The translations under genes were made by a program, and so were the position numbers. Below, piece after piece: positions 42,453 through 50,921 of a stretch of 64,000 nt of DNA. Each line of letters opens with the position of its first letter. Position 1 is the first letter of the stretch. This stretch comes from an uncultured Lachnospiraceae bacterium (GTDB lineage: Bacteria > Bacillota > Clostridia > Lachnospirales > Lachnospiraceae): the NCBI GenBank assembly GCA_910588865.1, contig CAJUSJ010000003.1:40783-104782 (forward strand), written 5' to 3'. A model generated the notes under the pieces. That model was not told where the DNA came from and made no database searches. It worked only from the letters and a program-made list of their open reading frames with translations.

Positions 42453-43415
42453 ATGATGGAAGCATCCCGCGGGGAACAGATCCGTTTGGAACTTGCCAGG
42501 ATGGGCTATGTGAGGGACCTGGATGGAAAGTATCTGATCCAGGTCCCTCTTCGGAAGCTGGAAAAGAAAGAATTGGAAAAGCTTTTTTATGATGGGCTTA
42601 AGTGGAGAAGGTATCCCGGGCTGAGTTTTGACAGTGTCATGGAGGAACTGCGAAGGACAGAGCAGGCGGCTTTGCTGGAAAAACTGTCAGGCTTAAACGT
42701 CTGTTCGGAGGAACTGGAGGAGATTGCCCGGATCACAGTTCCGGTCCGGGAGCATCTGTGCCAGATCTACCGGGGCGACATAAGGGTGGATACCGGGGAC
42801 GGCGCGAGCGAATATACGTTGAATACCCTGGAACCCGGTTATATGGGCTGGCTGTACGGCTACGGCTATCATATACAAAACCGCGCCAGCATTGCCTGGC
42901 TTACTAAGCAGCAGGGATACAAAAAGGGCGATCTGTCTTCTGCCCTCCACTGTATAGAAGAGAACGGCCATGACCATGAGCTTCAGGGTTATATTAAAAG
43001 CGCTGCCTATGAGGTGTGTAATGAGCTGACAAGCCGGAATCAGCTGGTTTTTCTTTTGGAGCTGACCCTGGAACAGATCATGCTGCTGTTCACCTGCGCC
43101 CAGTGGGGAAGACAGACCGGGAACTGGCCGGGATATGTGGTTCTGGACAAAGAAACCCGGACCGGATTTTTTGACGCTGGTTCCGGCAGCGGAAGCCGGA
43201 TGGGAATCCGGCCTGAGAGGGATGTCAAATTGCCCATAAAATATATATCCAGTGTGTATCCCGATGACCTGGAAGAAGGCTACAGTGTCTTAAGGGTCTA
43301 CGAGGACAGATCCATGTGGAAGGGCGGCGGATTAAAAAGGATGGTTCTGCCTAAAAAATTGCGGGGGGATTTGGAAAAAATATTTTTGAACATTGAAAAG
43401 GACAACCAGATGTGA
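42453..43415 (+). CDS. Hypothetical cytoplasmic protein
   Basis: A 321-aa protein that I do not recognise. The start at 42453 is set by AGGAGG 7 bases earlier; the frame opens upstream at 42420. It is soluble, with no signal peptide, and mixed alpha/beta. An N-terminal segment looks DNA-binding or helical (SRGEQIRLELARMGYVRDLD). There is a Tyr/Gly-rich region (GYMGWLYGYGYHI) and a C-terminal charged helix. No neighbours on the same strand suggest a function. Confidence 0.65.
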   Translation: MMEASRGEQIRLELARMGYVRDLDGKYLIQVPLRKLEKKELEKLFYDGLKWRRYPGLSFDSVMEELRRTEQAALLEKLSGLNVCSEELEEIARITVPVREHLCQIYRGDIRVDTGDGASEYTLNTLEPGYMGWLYGYGYHIQNRASIAWLTKQQGYKKGDLSSALHCIEENGHDHELQGYIKSAAYEVCNELTSRNQLVFLLELTLEQIMLLFTCAQWGRQTGNWPGYVVLDKETRTGFFDAGSGSGSRMGIRPERDVKLPIKYISSVYPDDLEEGYSVLRVYEDRSMWKGGGLKRMVLPKKLRGDLEKIFLNIEKDNQM

Positions 43416-43657
43416 TATAGTCATCCTGACAAGAGACAGCGGAGTATAAGTACCCTCGGTAAAACGAGCCCTCTGGCCTCAAAACGTACTTCATAACAAA
43501 GAGCCCTTTTTTATAGGACATGTGATCGTTTGATCACAAGGTGCATGTAGGTATGGTCTGGGAAAGCGACCTCGCATGCCTTGTCATTTTTACTTGGAGA
43601 TGGCCCTTTGCCAGGTGCGGAGCAAGTCCGCGGCTGGCCGAGGGCCAAAGCCAGCTT
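43416..43657. other. Structured intergenic region downstream of rmlD
   Basis: No gene seen. AAGTAC/GTACTT (43447-43492) enclose a CTCG/CGAG stem; a run of T follows at 43507-43513 (plus strand). GTGATC/GATCAC lie at 43522-43538. A GC-rich double stem (GGCCCT/AGGGCC around CGCGGA/TCCGC) lies at 43602-43650. The last may end the rml transcript on the minus strand. It could also hold a small RNA. Confidence 0.4.
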
Positions 43658-44497
43658 TTACCCGATGGCCTCAAGATACCTTCTGAGGGCATCCTGCCAG
43701 GGGGGCAGGGGCTGAAAACCCTTTTCTGTCAGTTTCGATTTGTCCATCCGGCTGTTCATGGGCCGTTTTGCCTTTGCCGGGTACTGGTCACTGGTGACAG
43801 GAGTCACATTGACCTGGATCCCGGCCTGTTTAAAGATTTCCCGGGCAAATTCGTACCAGGTGCACAAACCCTCGTTGGTGGCATGGTAGCGGCCGTATTT
43901 TTCCGTCTCGATCATATCTACCAGAAGCCTTGCCAGGTCATAGGTGTAGGTGGGAGAACCGATCTGGTCGTCAACCACGGTCAGGCTGTCCCTGGTTTTT
44001 CCTAGATTCAGCATGGTCTTGATAAAGTTCTTTCCATTTACCCCGAATACCCAGGCAATGCGGACGATAAAATATTTTTCAAGGGTCTCCACAGCCAGTT
44101 CGCCTTCATACTTGGTCTGGCCGTAGACATTTAAAGGTTCCCTCTCATCATCTGGTTCCCAGGGGCGGGTGCCCTGTCCGTTAAACACATAGTCGGTGCT
44201 GATGTACATCAGCTTGCAGCCTAGGTCCCGGCATACGGACACTATATGTTCCGTGCCCTTGGCATTTACCTGGCGGCACAGCTCTTCGTTGTCCTCAGCG
44301 GCATCTACTGCCGTGTAGGCGGCGCAGTGGATGACCCCGTCGGGGGAGGCCTCTGTGATTTTCTTTTTTACTGCCGCTTTGTCGGTGATATCCATGTCCT
44401 GGATGTCCACCCCCACGGCGTCATGTCCCCGCTTTTCCAATTCATTTACCACGTCAAAGCCTAACTGGCCTTTGACTCCTGTGACGAATATTTTCAT
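43658..44497 (-). CDS. rmlD: dTDP-4-dehydrorhamnose reductase
   Basis: A 279-aa SDR enzyme that makes dTDP-L-rhamnose with NAD(P)H. It has an N-terminal GVKGQLGFDVVNELEKRGHD Rossmann motif, VIHCAAYTAVDAAEDNEE, the catalytic triad region (MYISTDYVFNGQG, NVYGQTKYEGE) and a C-terminal substrate part. The start at 44497 is chosen because AAGGAG lies 9 bases before it; the frame otherwise opens far upstream within the rmlB spacer. Last gene of the minus-strand rmlA-rmlB-rmlD set. Confidence 0.93.
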   Translation of the reverse strand: MKIFVTGVKGQLGFDVVNELEKRGHDAVGVDIQDMDITDKAAVKKKITEASPDGVIHCAAYTAVDAAEDNEELCRQVNAKGTEHIVSVCRDLGCKLMYISTDYVFNGQGTRPWEPDDEREPLNVYGQTKYEGELAVETLEKYFIVRIAWVFGVNGKNFIKTMLNLGKTRDSLTVVDDQIGSPTYTYDLARLLVDMIETEKYGRYHATNEGLCTWYEFAREIFKQAGIQVNVTPVTSDQYPAKAKRPMNSRMDKSKLTEKGFQPLPPWQDALRRYLEAIG

Positions 44498-44580
44498 CTT
44501 GTCAATCTCCTTAGGCGATCTTGGGCGGCAGCCTGGATTCTGGCGCGCCGCCGGTTTCTGACTGGTCCGGGAAAGCTGGA

Positions 44581-45603
44581 TCAGTCCACTTCTTTGTACA
44601 TTTTTGCGAAATAGTTTGTGTATTCTCCAGAGATAATATGCTCCCACCACTCTCTGTTTTCCAGGTACCACTGGATGGTCTGCTGGATGCCGGTGTCAAA
44701 GGTGTACTGGGGCTTCCAGCCCAGTTCTGTCTCCAGCTTGGTAGGGTCAATGGCATAGCGCATGTCGTGGCCGGGGCGGTCGGTGACAAAACGGATCAGG
44801 CTCTCCGGCTTTTTAAGGGCCCGGAGAATGGTCTTTACCACTTCCAGATTGGTCTTTTCGTTGTGGCCCCCTACGTTGTAGATTTCCCCTTCCCTTCCCT
44901 TGTGTAGGATCAGGTCAATGGCGGCGCAGTGGTCAGACACATGGAGCCAGTCTCTCACATTTTCCCCTTTTCCGTACACAGGCAGTTCTTTATCCGCCAG
45001 GGCCCGGCTGATAATAAGGGGGATGAGTTTCTCGGGAAAATGGTAGGGCCCATAGTTGTTGGAGCACCGGGAAATGGTTACCGGAAGCCCGTAGGTCCTG
45101 TAATAGGCCAGAACGAACAGATCCGCGCTTGCCTTGGAGGAGCTGTAGGGGCTGGAGGTGTGGAGCGGGGTCTCCTCGGTGAAGAACAGGTCCGGGCGGT
45201 CCAGAGGAAGATCTCCGTAAACCTCGTCAGTGGATACCTGATGGTAGCGCTTCACGCTGTACTTTTTGGAGGCATCCAAAAGCACCCTGGTTCCCATGAT
45301 GTTGGTCTGGACAAAGATTCCCGGGTCAGTGATGGAGCGGTCCACATGGCTTTCCGCCGCGAAATTGACCACAATGTCAAACCGCTCTTTCTCAAACAGA
45401 TCCATAATAAAGGGCTCGTCGGCAATGTCGCCTTTGACAAACTTGTAGTTAGGCTTGTCCTCTACCGGCTTTAGGGTCTCTAAATTTCCCGCATAGGTCA
45501 GAAGATCCAGGTTTACGATCTGATAATCCGGGTATTTGTTTACCATGTAGTGGACAAAATTGCCTCCGATAAATCCGGCGCCGCCGGTAACTAAAATTTT
45601 CAT
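44581..45603 (-). CDS. rmlB: dTDP-glucose 4,6-dehydratase
   Basis: A 340-aa extended SDR. It has the TGGAGFIGGNFVHYMV Rossmann motif, DLLTYAGNLETL, AAESHVDRSI, the STDEVYGDL catalytic loop with the Asp/Glu pair, and YSSSKASADLFVLAYYRTYG. It converts dTDP-glucose to dTDP-4-keto-6-deoxyglucose. ATG 45603 is favoured by GGAGGAAA; an in-frame TTG at 45609 is also possible. It lies 35 bases after rmlA and 83 before rmlD. Confidence 0.95.
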   Translation of the reverse strand: MKILVTGGAGFIGGNFVHYMVNKYPDYQIVNLDLLTYAGNLETLKPVEDKPNYKFVKGDIADEPFIMDLFEKERFDIVVNFAAESHVDRSITDPGIFVQTNIMGTRVLLDASKKYSVKRYHQVSTDEVYGDLPLDRPDLFFTEETPLHTSSPYSSSKASADLFVLAYYRTYGLPVTISRCSNNYGPYHFPEKLIPLIISRALADKELPVYGKGENVRDWLHVSDHCAAIDLILHKGREGEIYNVGGHNEKTNLEVVKTILRALKKPESLIRFVTDRPGHDMRYAIDPTKLETELGWKPQYTFDTGIQQTIQWYLENREWWEHIISGEYTNYFAKMYKEVD

Positions 45604-45638
45604 AATCAAATTTCCTCCGTTTTTCCGGCCCTGGGCCG

Positions 45639-46520
45639 TCAGTTGTCAATAAATTTTCCCGCCAGCACATCTAAAAGGTACTGGCCGTACTGATTCTTCT
45701 TTAAGGGCTCAATGTTCTCCATAAGCTGGTCCCTGGTGATCCAGTGGTTTAAGTAGGCGATCTCCTCCAGGCAGCCGATCTTCCGGTGCTGATGGGATTC
45801 CACGGTGCGGACAAAGTTGGTGGCATCCACTAAAGACTCGTGGGTTCCGGTGTCAAGCCAGGTAAATCCCTGCCCCAAAAGCTCCACCTCCAGCTTGCCG
45901 TCCTCCAGATAGATCCGGTTGAGATCCGTGATCTCCAGCTCGCCTCTGGCAGAAGGCGCTAGTTTTTTCGCGTACTCCACCACCTTGTTGTCGTAAAAAT
46001 AAAGGCCTGTGACGCAGTAGTTGGATTTGGGGTTTTTAGGTTTCTCCTCAATGGAGATGGCCCGCCCGTCAGAATCGAACTCCACGATGCCGAACCGCTC
46101 CGGGTCGTCTACATAGTAGCCGAACACGGTGGCTCCCTCCTGCTTGTTGGCGGCTCTTAAGAGACGCTTCTTTAAGCCGTGTCCCGCGAAGATATTGTCC
46201 CCAAGGATCATGGCCACATGGTCCTCTCCGATGAAGTCAGCGCCGATGATAAATGCCTGGGCCAGGCCGTCGGGAGAGGGCTGAACGGCGTAGGACAAGC
46301 TGAGGCCGAACTGATGGCCGTTTCCCAGAAGGTGTTCAAACCTTGGGGTATCTTCCGGGGTGGAGATAATAAGAATCTCCCGGATCCCGGCGGTCATGAG
46401 CACGGAAAGAGGATAATAGATCATGGGCTTATCATAAATAGGGAGCAGCTGTTTGGATGTGACGGTGGTCAGGGGATAGAGTCTTGTCCCGGAACCGCCG
46501 GCTAAGATGATGCCTTTCAT
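45639..46520 (-). CDS. rmlA: Glucose-1-phosphate thymidylyltransferase
   Basis: A 293-aa nucleotidyltransferase. The signature LAGGSGTRLYPLTTVTSKQL is at the N-terminus. KPMIYYPLSVLM, ILGDNIFAGHGL and IEEKPKNPKSNYCVTGLYFY follow. It makes dTDP-glucose from glucose-1-phosphate and dTTP. First gene of the minus-strand set, with GGAGG before its ATG and the palindrome-bearing promoter at 46554-46584. rmlC is not found between or beside these genes. Confidence 0.95.
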   Translation of the reverse strand: MKGIILAGGSGTRLYPLTTVTSKQLLPIYDKPMIYYPLSVLMTAGIREILIISTPEDTPRFEHLLGNGHQFGLSLSYAVQPSPDGLAQAFIIGADFIGEDHVAMILGDNIFAGHGLKKRLLRAANKQEGATVFGYYVDDPERFGIVEFDSDGRAISIEEKPKNPKSNYCVTGLYFYDNKVVEYAKKLAPSARGELEITDLNRIYLEDGKLEVELLGQGFTWLDTGTHESLVDATNFVRTVESHQHRKIGCLEEIAYLNHWITRDQLMENIEPLKKNQYGQYLLDVLAGKFIDN

Positions 46521-46553
46521 AGTTGTAGGTCCTCCTGTTTTTCTTTATAAGGT

Positions 46554-46584
46554 ATTATATGGGGTGACGTAACGTCACTGTCAA
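46554..46584 (-). promoter_or_regulatory. rmlA promoter with a perfect palindrome in the spacer
   Basis: On the minus strand TTGACA (46579-46584) and TATAAT (46554-46559) are 19 bases apart. The spacer contains the perfect 15-bp palindrome GTGACGT-A-ACGTCAC (46564-46578), ending directly at the -35. A 19-base spacer with an internal dyad is typical of promoters twisted by MerR-type activators. A repressor site is the alternative. Confidence 0.65.
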
Positions 46585-46639
46585 GGGGGATTTGGGATTT
46601 TATATAAACTTTTACCTCATACATTGGGAATTAAATTAT

Positions 46640-46668
46640 TTGAGGACATCATGGCCGTGATTTATAAT
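46640..46668 (+). promoter_or_regulatory. Promoter of the PTS sugar operon
   Basis: TTGAGG (46640-46645), a 17-base spacer and TATAAT (46663-46668), 35 bases before the start codon. Confidence 0.7.
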
Positions 46669-46702
46669 GAAAAAATAATAAATACATAGGAGGATTGTTA
46701 GA

Positions 46703-47959
46703 ATGGACAAGCTTCAAAGGTGGCTTCAGAAATGGCTTATGCCTGTGGCGGAAATGCTGGAGCGGCAGAGACATCTCCAGGCAGTGAAAGACGGGATCGT
46801 GGGGATCGTTCCGGTGATCATCATCGGCTCTTTCTGCCTGGTTCCTACAGGGATCGGCAACATGTTAGGCGGCGGAGTGCTTCAGTGGGTCAATGCCCAC
46901 AACAGCGTCATCACCCTGCCCACGTATTTTACTACCAATATTATGTCCCTTTACGCGGCGCTTTTTATAGCCAATTCCCTGGCGAAAAGCTACGACATAA
47001 AAAATGTGCTGGTGGGGCCGTCAGCCATCCTGGCGCACCTGATCCTGTCCGTGACCATCTCGGAGGAAGGCGGCTGGGTAGTGTCTTACCTGGGAGCTGA
47101 GGGACTGTTTGTGGCGATTATCTCCGGCCTGCTGGTTGTGGAGGTGATGCGCCTGTGTACAAAGTACCATCTGACCATCAAGATGCCCGAGAGCGTCCCG
47201 CCCATGGTGGCTGACAGCTTTTCCGCCCTGGTGCCCCTTGTGATCGACGTGGCGGCGGCAGTGGCTGTGGCCTCTATATGTATGGCGGCAGGTTCCACCG
47301 TGTTTCCCCAGGTGATCATGAATATCCTGGCTCCCGCTATCACATCCATGGATTCCCTGCCGGCGGTGATGCTGATCATCTTCATCACCCAGCTTCTGTG
47401 GGTGTTTGGGCTTCACGGAGCCGCCATTACCTCCAGCGTGTGGGCTCCCTTCGCGATTGCCAACGCCTCCGCCAATGCCGCGGCTGTGGCGGCGGGCCAG
47501 ACGCCTGCCCATGTATTTACCTTTGGGTTTTACTATGGATTCCTTCAAGTCAGCGGCTCTGGCATGACCCTGGGGCTGGTGATCCTGATGATGCTGTCTA
47601 AGGCCAAGTCGTTAAGGGCCATCGGAAGGATCGGAGTTATCCCGTCACTTTTTGGGGTCAATGAGCCTATTATTTTCGGCGTGCCTTTGATCATGAATCC
47701 GTTCCTTATGGTTCCCTTTGTGTTCGGTCCCGTCATAGTGGCAGGCCTCAACTATCTGGCCATGTCCACAGGACTTGTTGGACTTCCGCTGTGGGAATCT
47801 CCAGGGTTCCTGCCTCCGGGATTCCAGGCGTTTTTGCTGACACTGGACTGGAAAGCGGCTGTGATGGCAGTGCTCAATGTGGTGATCATGACCCTGTTCT
47901 ATTTTCCGTTCTTTAAGATGATGGAGGCGGATGAGCTGAAAAAAGAGCAGGTCAGGTAG
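46703..47959 (+). CDS. PTS EIIC permease, lactose/cellobiose family
   Basis: A 418-aa membrane protein with about ten hydrophobic segments. The cytoplasmic N-terminus LQRWLQKWLMPVAEMLERQR is typical of the Lac/cellobiose EIIC group. The conserved sugar-site motif GVNEPIIFG is visible near 317-325. It imports and (with EIIB) phosphorylates a disaccharide or diacetylchitobiose-like sugar. No separate EIIA or EIIB gene is next to it; those may be shared from elsewhere. The ATG follows AGGAGG. It heads an operon with a PRD regulator, a HAD phosphatase and an alpha-glucosidase. Confidence 0.9.
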   Translation: MDKLQRWLQKWLMPVAEMLERQRHLQAVKDGIVGIVPVIIIGSFCLVPTGIGNMLGGGVLQWVNAHNSVITLPTYFTTNIMSLYAALFIANSLAKSYDIKNVLVGPSAILAHLILSVTISEEGGWVVSYLGAEGLFVAIISGLLVVEVMRLCTKYHLTIKMPESVPPMVADSFSALVPLVIDVAAAVAVASICMAAGSTVFPQVIMNILAPAITSMDSLPAVMLIIFITQLLWVFGLHGAAITSSVWAPFAIANASANAAAVAAGQTPAHVFTFGFYYGFLQVSGSGMTLGLVILMMLSKAKSLRAIGRIGVIPSLFGVNEPIIFGVPLIMNPFLMVPFVFGPVIVAGLNYLAMSTGLVGLPLWESPGFLPPGFQAFLLTLDWKAAVMAVLNVVIMTLFYFPFFKMMEADELKKEQVR

Positions 47960-48022
47960 GGAGACGCATGTGGTTTTTCTCCGGAATTTGTGGTAAAATT
48001 GACAGCAAAAGGGGGAATTCTT

Positions 48023-49978
48023 TTGTTGTCAATTCGTCATAGGACCATAATCGAATCCGTCCTGGGACACTCTGAGGGGATCACCGGCAAGCAGCTTTCA
48101 GGGCAGCTGAGAGTCAGCGGCAAGACCGTGCGGAACGATATCGCGGCGGTGAACCAGTGGCTGAAGGAGGAGGGGCTGTCTATCCGTTCTTCCCAGAGAC
48201 AGGGTTATTATATAGAAGAAGCGTCCAGAAGCCGGATGCTTGCCTTGCTGAAGAGCCAGGAGTATCCCCAGAAGGGCCGGGGAGCCCAGACCCCCATAGA
48301 AAGGCGTCTGGCTATCTTGGACCGGGTTTTGGGGCATCCGGGGAGTCCCATTGAGAGGATCGCGGAGTTTTTGTGGGTGTCAGAGCAGAGCATTTACAAG
48401 GATATAGCCTGCCTGGATCAGGAGCTTAAAGAAAACTGCGGATTTTCCGGGCTGTGGGTTCACAATCACAAGGTCTATTTGAAGGCTGGAGAAGCGGAGA
48501 TCCGCCGTCTTGTCCTGCGGATCATCCACTCCTGCATCCTGCGGGGCGGGCAGCTTATGGACAGGTGGCTGTGCCAGCTTATGGGGAGCATCATCAATCT
48601 GGATGAAATCTACACATTTTATGACCAGGTCAGGGATTACTGTGTCAGAAACCATATCCGGGTTCCCCAACAGGTTCTCTATATGGCGGCATGGGCGGTG
48701 TTTTATGTCAATGTCAGGAGAGAGGAAGCCCATTTTCTGGAGAAAGGAGCATGCTTTAACCGGAAGGACAGGCTGGCTGGCTTTTTAAGGTTTATGAACC
48801 AGACCTTTTTCCTGGAATTTGAGGATCAGGATTTAGAGTTTCTCTACCGAGCCCTTAGAGCCGTAGGCTTTTTGCCGGAGGAAGAACAGAAAGAGATATG
48901 CGTGGAAGAGATGAGTCAGGCCCGGGAGCTTTGGAACCGATTCCGGGGGGAACTGGAAAAACAGTATCATTTGACATTTCTCTGTGAAGATCAGGAGCAG
49001 CAGGCGTATTTTTTCAGAGAATTGAAGTGCCTTCTCTGCCGGGTCAGGGAGGGCTATCAGCTCTGTGGGTGGCCGTTTTGCCATAAAGAGCCAGGAGAAA
49101 TCCTTTACCGGGAGGCGGCCGTAATGATGTCCAGGCTGGTCCGGGACCAGACAGGGATGTTCCTCACGGCGGAGGAAGTGGAGCGGATGGCCTGGCGCGT
49201 TCAGGCGTGTGCGGGAAGAAGGGAGAGGTCTGTCAAGATGGTCATGGTCTGTGAGGAGGATGTGGGACAGTATTACAGGATCCGCCGGTGGCTGGAGGAA
49301 CGTCTGGGAGACCAGGTGAAGGTCCGCGGTTTCTGCCCCGGGTATCTTCTGGAAGAGGAGTGCCTGGCCGCCAGGCCGGATCTGGCGGTATCGGTAAAGC
49401 CAAAAGACTTAGGACTGCCTCTGCCCCTGGTGATCCTTGAAGATCCTCCCGGGGCAGAGGAGGAACGGAAGGTGAGGGAGATCCTGTGGGACAGGATCCA
49501 AAAGCACAGAATCCGCTCCTTCTTAGACCAGCTGATCGGGGAACAGGGCGTCATGGTCTGCGGGGCCGGGATCTCCCTGGAGGACATGACCCGGCGGTGC
49601 GCGGAGGCTTTAAAGGAGAGGGGATGTATCCGTGACGCGGATGATTTTCTCGGGGAAATACGGGAGAGGGCCAGAGCGTATCCGTGGAAAGCGGAGGGAG
49701 GCTGCCATATCCTTCTGCCCTTTGGAAGACATGGGATAAAAGACGGTATCGCGGTGGCTGTGGAGCGATGCCAAGAAGGAAATGGGAAGGTGGTGTTCGC
49801 GGCTTCCTGCTCTTGTGACCTGGAAAAATCCGGGGACAGAGATGAGACCTGGAGGATCCTGGATTCTTTTTTCAGAAGCCGGGACATGGCGGGAAAGCTG
49901 GGCGGCATCAGGGACAAGAAAGGACTTTTAAAGCTGGTGTCAGAAAGTCTGGAGACCAAAATACAGGACAGGAGATGA
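48023..49978 (+). CDS. BglG/MtlR-type PTS-controlled transcription activator
   Basis: A protein of about 651 aa. I choose TTG 48023 (or TTG 48026) behind AAAAGGGGGAA; an ORF opening at 47990 lacks a ribosome-binding site. It has two HTH segments (HSEGITGKQLSGQLRVSGKT, FLWVSEQSIYKDIACLDQEL), a PRD-like helical region (about 190-420), an EIIB-like segment (about 425-510) and an EIIA-fructose-like C-terminus. The usual PRD histidines are not easily assigned, and the EIIA active-site region reads LLPFGRHGIKDGI. It likely activates its own operon in response to sugar flux. Confidence 0.8.
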   Translation: MLSIRHRTIIESVLGHSEGITGKQLSGQLRVSGKTVRNDIAAVNQWLKEEGLSIRSSQRQGYYIEEASRSRMLALLKSQEYPQKGRGAQTPIERRLAILDRVLGHPGSPIERIAEFLWVSEQSIYKDIACLDQELKENCGFSGLWVHNHKVYLKAGEAEIRRLVLRIIHSCILRGGQLMDRWLCQLMGSIINLDEIYTFYDQVRDYCVRNHIRVPQQVLYMAAWAVFYVNVRREEAHFLEKGACFNRKDRLAGFLRFMNQTFFLEFEDQDLEFLYRALRAVGFLPEEEQKEICVEEMSQARELWNRFRGELEKQYHLTFLCEDQEQQAYFFRELKCLLCRVREGYQLCGWPFCHKEPGEILYREAAVMMSRLVRDQTGMFLTAEEVERMAWRVQACAGRRERSVKMVMVCEEDVGQYYRIRRWLEERLGDQVKVRGFCPGYLLEEECLAARPDLAVSVKPKDLGLPLPLVILEDPPGAEEERKVREILWDRIQKHRIRSFLDQLIGEQGVMVCGAGISLEDMTRRCAEALKERGCIRDADDFLGEIRERARAYPWKAEGGCHILLPFGRHGIKDGIAVAVERCQEGNGKVVFAASCSCDLEKSGDRDETWRILDSFFRSRDMAGKLGGIRDKKGLLKLVSESLETKIQDRR

Positions 49979-50916
49979 GAAAACTGAACAGGACAGGAGA
50001 AAAGGGACTAAAGCTTATAAGAGATGACAGAGACAGGAGCCAGAAGATCCGCATGGTGGTCAGCGATATGGACGGTTCCTTTCTGGACGGCCATGGGCGC
50101 GTGAGCCCGGCGAACGCGGGGGCTGTCAGGGCTCTTGGCCAGGCGGGGATCCAGTTTGCCGTGTGTACGGGGAGAAACCAGGAGGCGGCCCGGAAAGCTC
50201 TTTGTGAGGCCGGGATCACCTGCGGCATGGTGGCCATGAACGGGGCTGCCATCTACCGGGGGGACGGGACTCTGCTGAGAGAACAGGTTCTGTCCGGGGA
50301 TAAGGCGGGAGAGATCCTAAAGGCTTTAAAGCCCTGGAAAGACAGCCTGATCATCCAGCTGGTGACAGGAGATGGGAGCTTTATTATAGCCAGAGAGCAG
50401 ATTTTCCGAAGCTTCTTTATGACCAGGATCTTTCCGAAAGCAGACAGGAGCCAGGAGGAAGAGGAAGCTCTTTTTAGGGCTTACAAAAGAGTTACGGCAG
50501 AAGAATTTTTAAAGCTCCGCCAGGTGTGTTATAAGATCGAGACATTAAGTGAGGATACGGGGCTGATCAGGGAGATCAGGAAGCCTTTGGAATCCATAGA
50601 GGATATCAGCGTGGCCGCATCCTTTCCCACAAACTGGGAGATCACACAGGCCAAAGCCACCAAAGACCAGGGCCTTAAGGAGTACGCGGATTCCGCGGGC
50701 TGTGCCCTGGAGGAGATCATGGCTGTGGGAGACGGGGACAATGACCGGGCCATGCTGTCTCTCCCCTTGGGGTGGACAGTGGCCATGGGAAACAGCGGGG
50801 AGGACATAAAGGATGTGGCAAAGGTTATAACGGGAACCAACCAGGAGGACGGGTTTGCCCAGGCGGTCTGGGCGCTCCTTGAGGCCAGAGATGAAAAAAT
50901 CAAACCAGGGAGGTAA
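49975..50916 (+). CDS. Cof-type HAD-IIB phosphatase
   Basis: A 313-aa HAD hydrolase that overlaps the regulator gene by 4 bases. Motif I is VVSDMDGSFLDGHG, motif II is VCTGRNQEA, and the K (ITQAKATKDQG) and GDGDNDRAML motifs near the C-terminus complete the set. The first 25 residues are basic and may be dispensable. In the sugar operon it may dephosphorylate the incoming sugar-6-phosphate so that the next gene's glucosidase can act. That is inference. Confidence 0.86.
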   Translation: MRKLNRTGEKGLKLIRDDRDRSQKIRMVVSDMDGSFLDGHGRVSPANAGAVRALGQAGIQFAVCTGRNQEAARKALCEAGITCGMVAMNGAAIYRGDGTLLREQVLSGDKAGEILKALKPWKDSLIIQLVTGDGSFIIAREQIFRSFFMTRIFPKADRSQEEEEALFRAYKRVTAEEFLKLRQVCYKIETLSEDTGLIREIRKPLESIEDISVAASFPTNWEITQAKATKDQGLKEYADSAGCALEEIMAVGDGDNDRAMLSLPLGWTVAMGNSGEDIKDVAKVITGTNQEDGFAQAVWALLEARDEKIKPGR

Positions 50917-50921
50917 TATCA

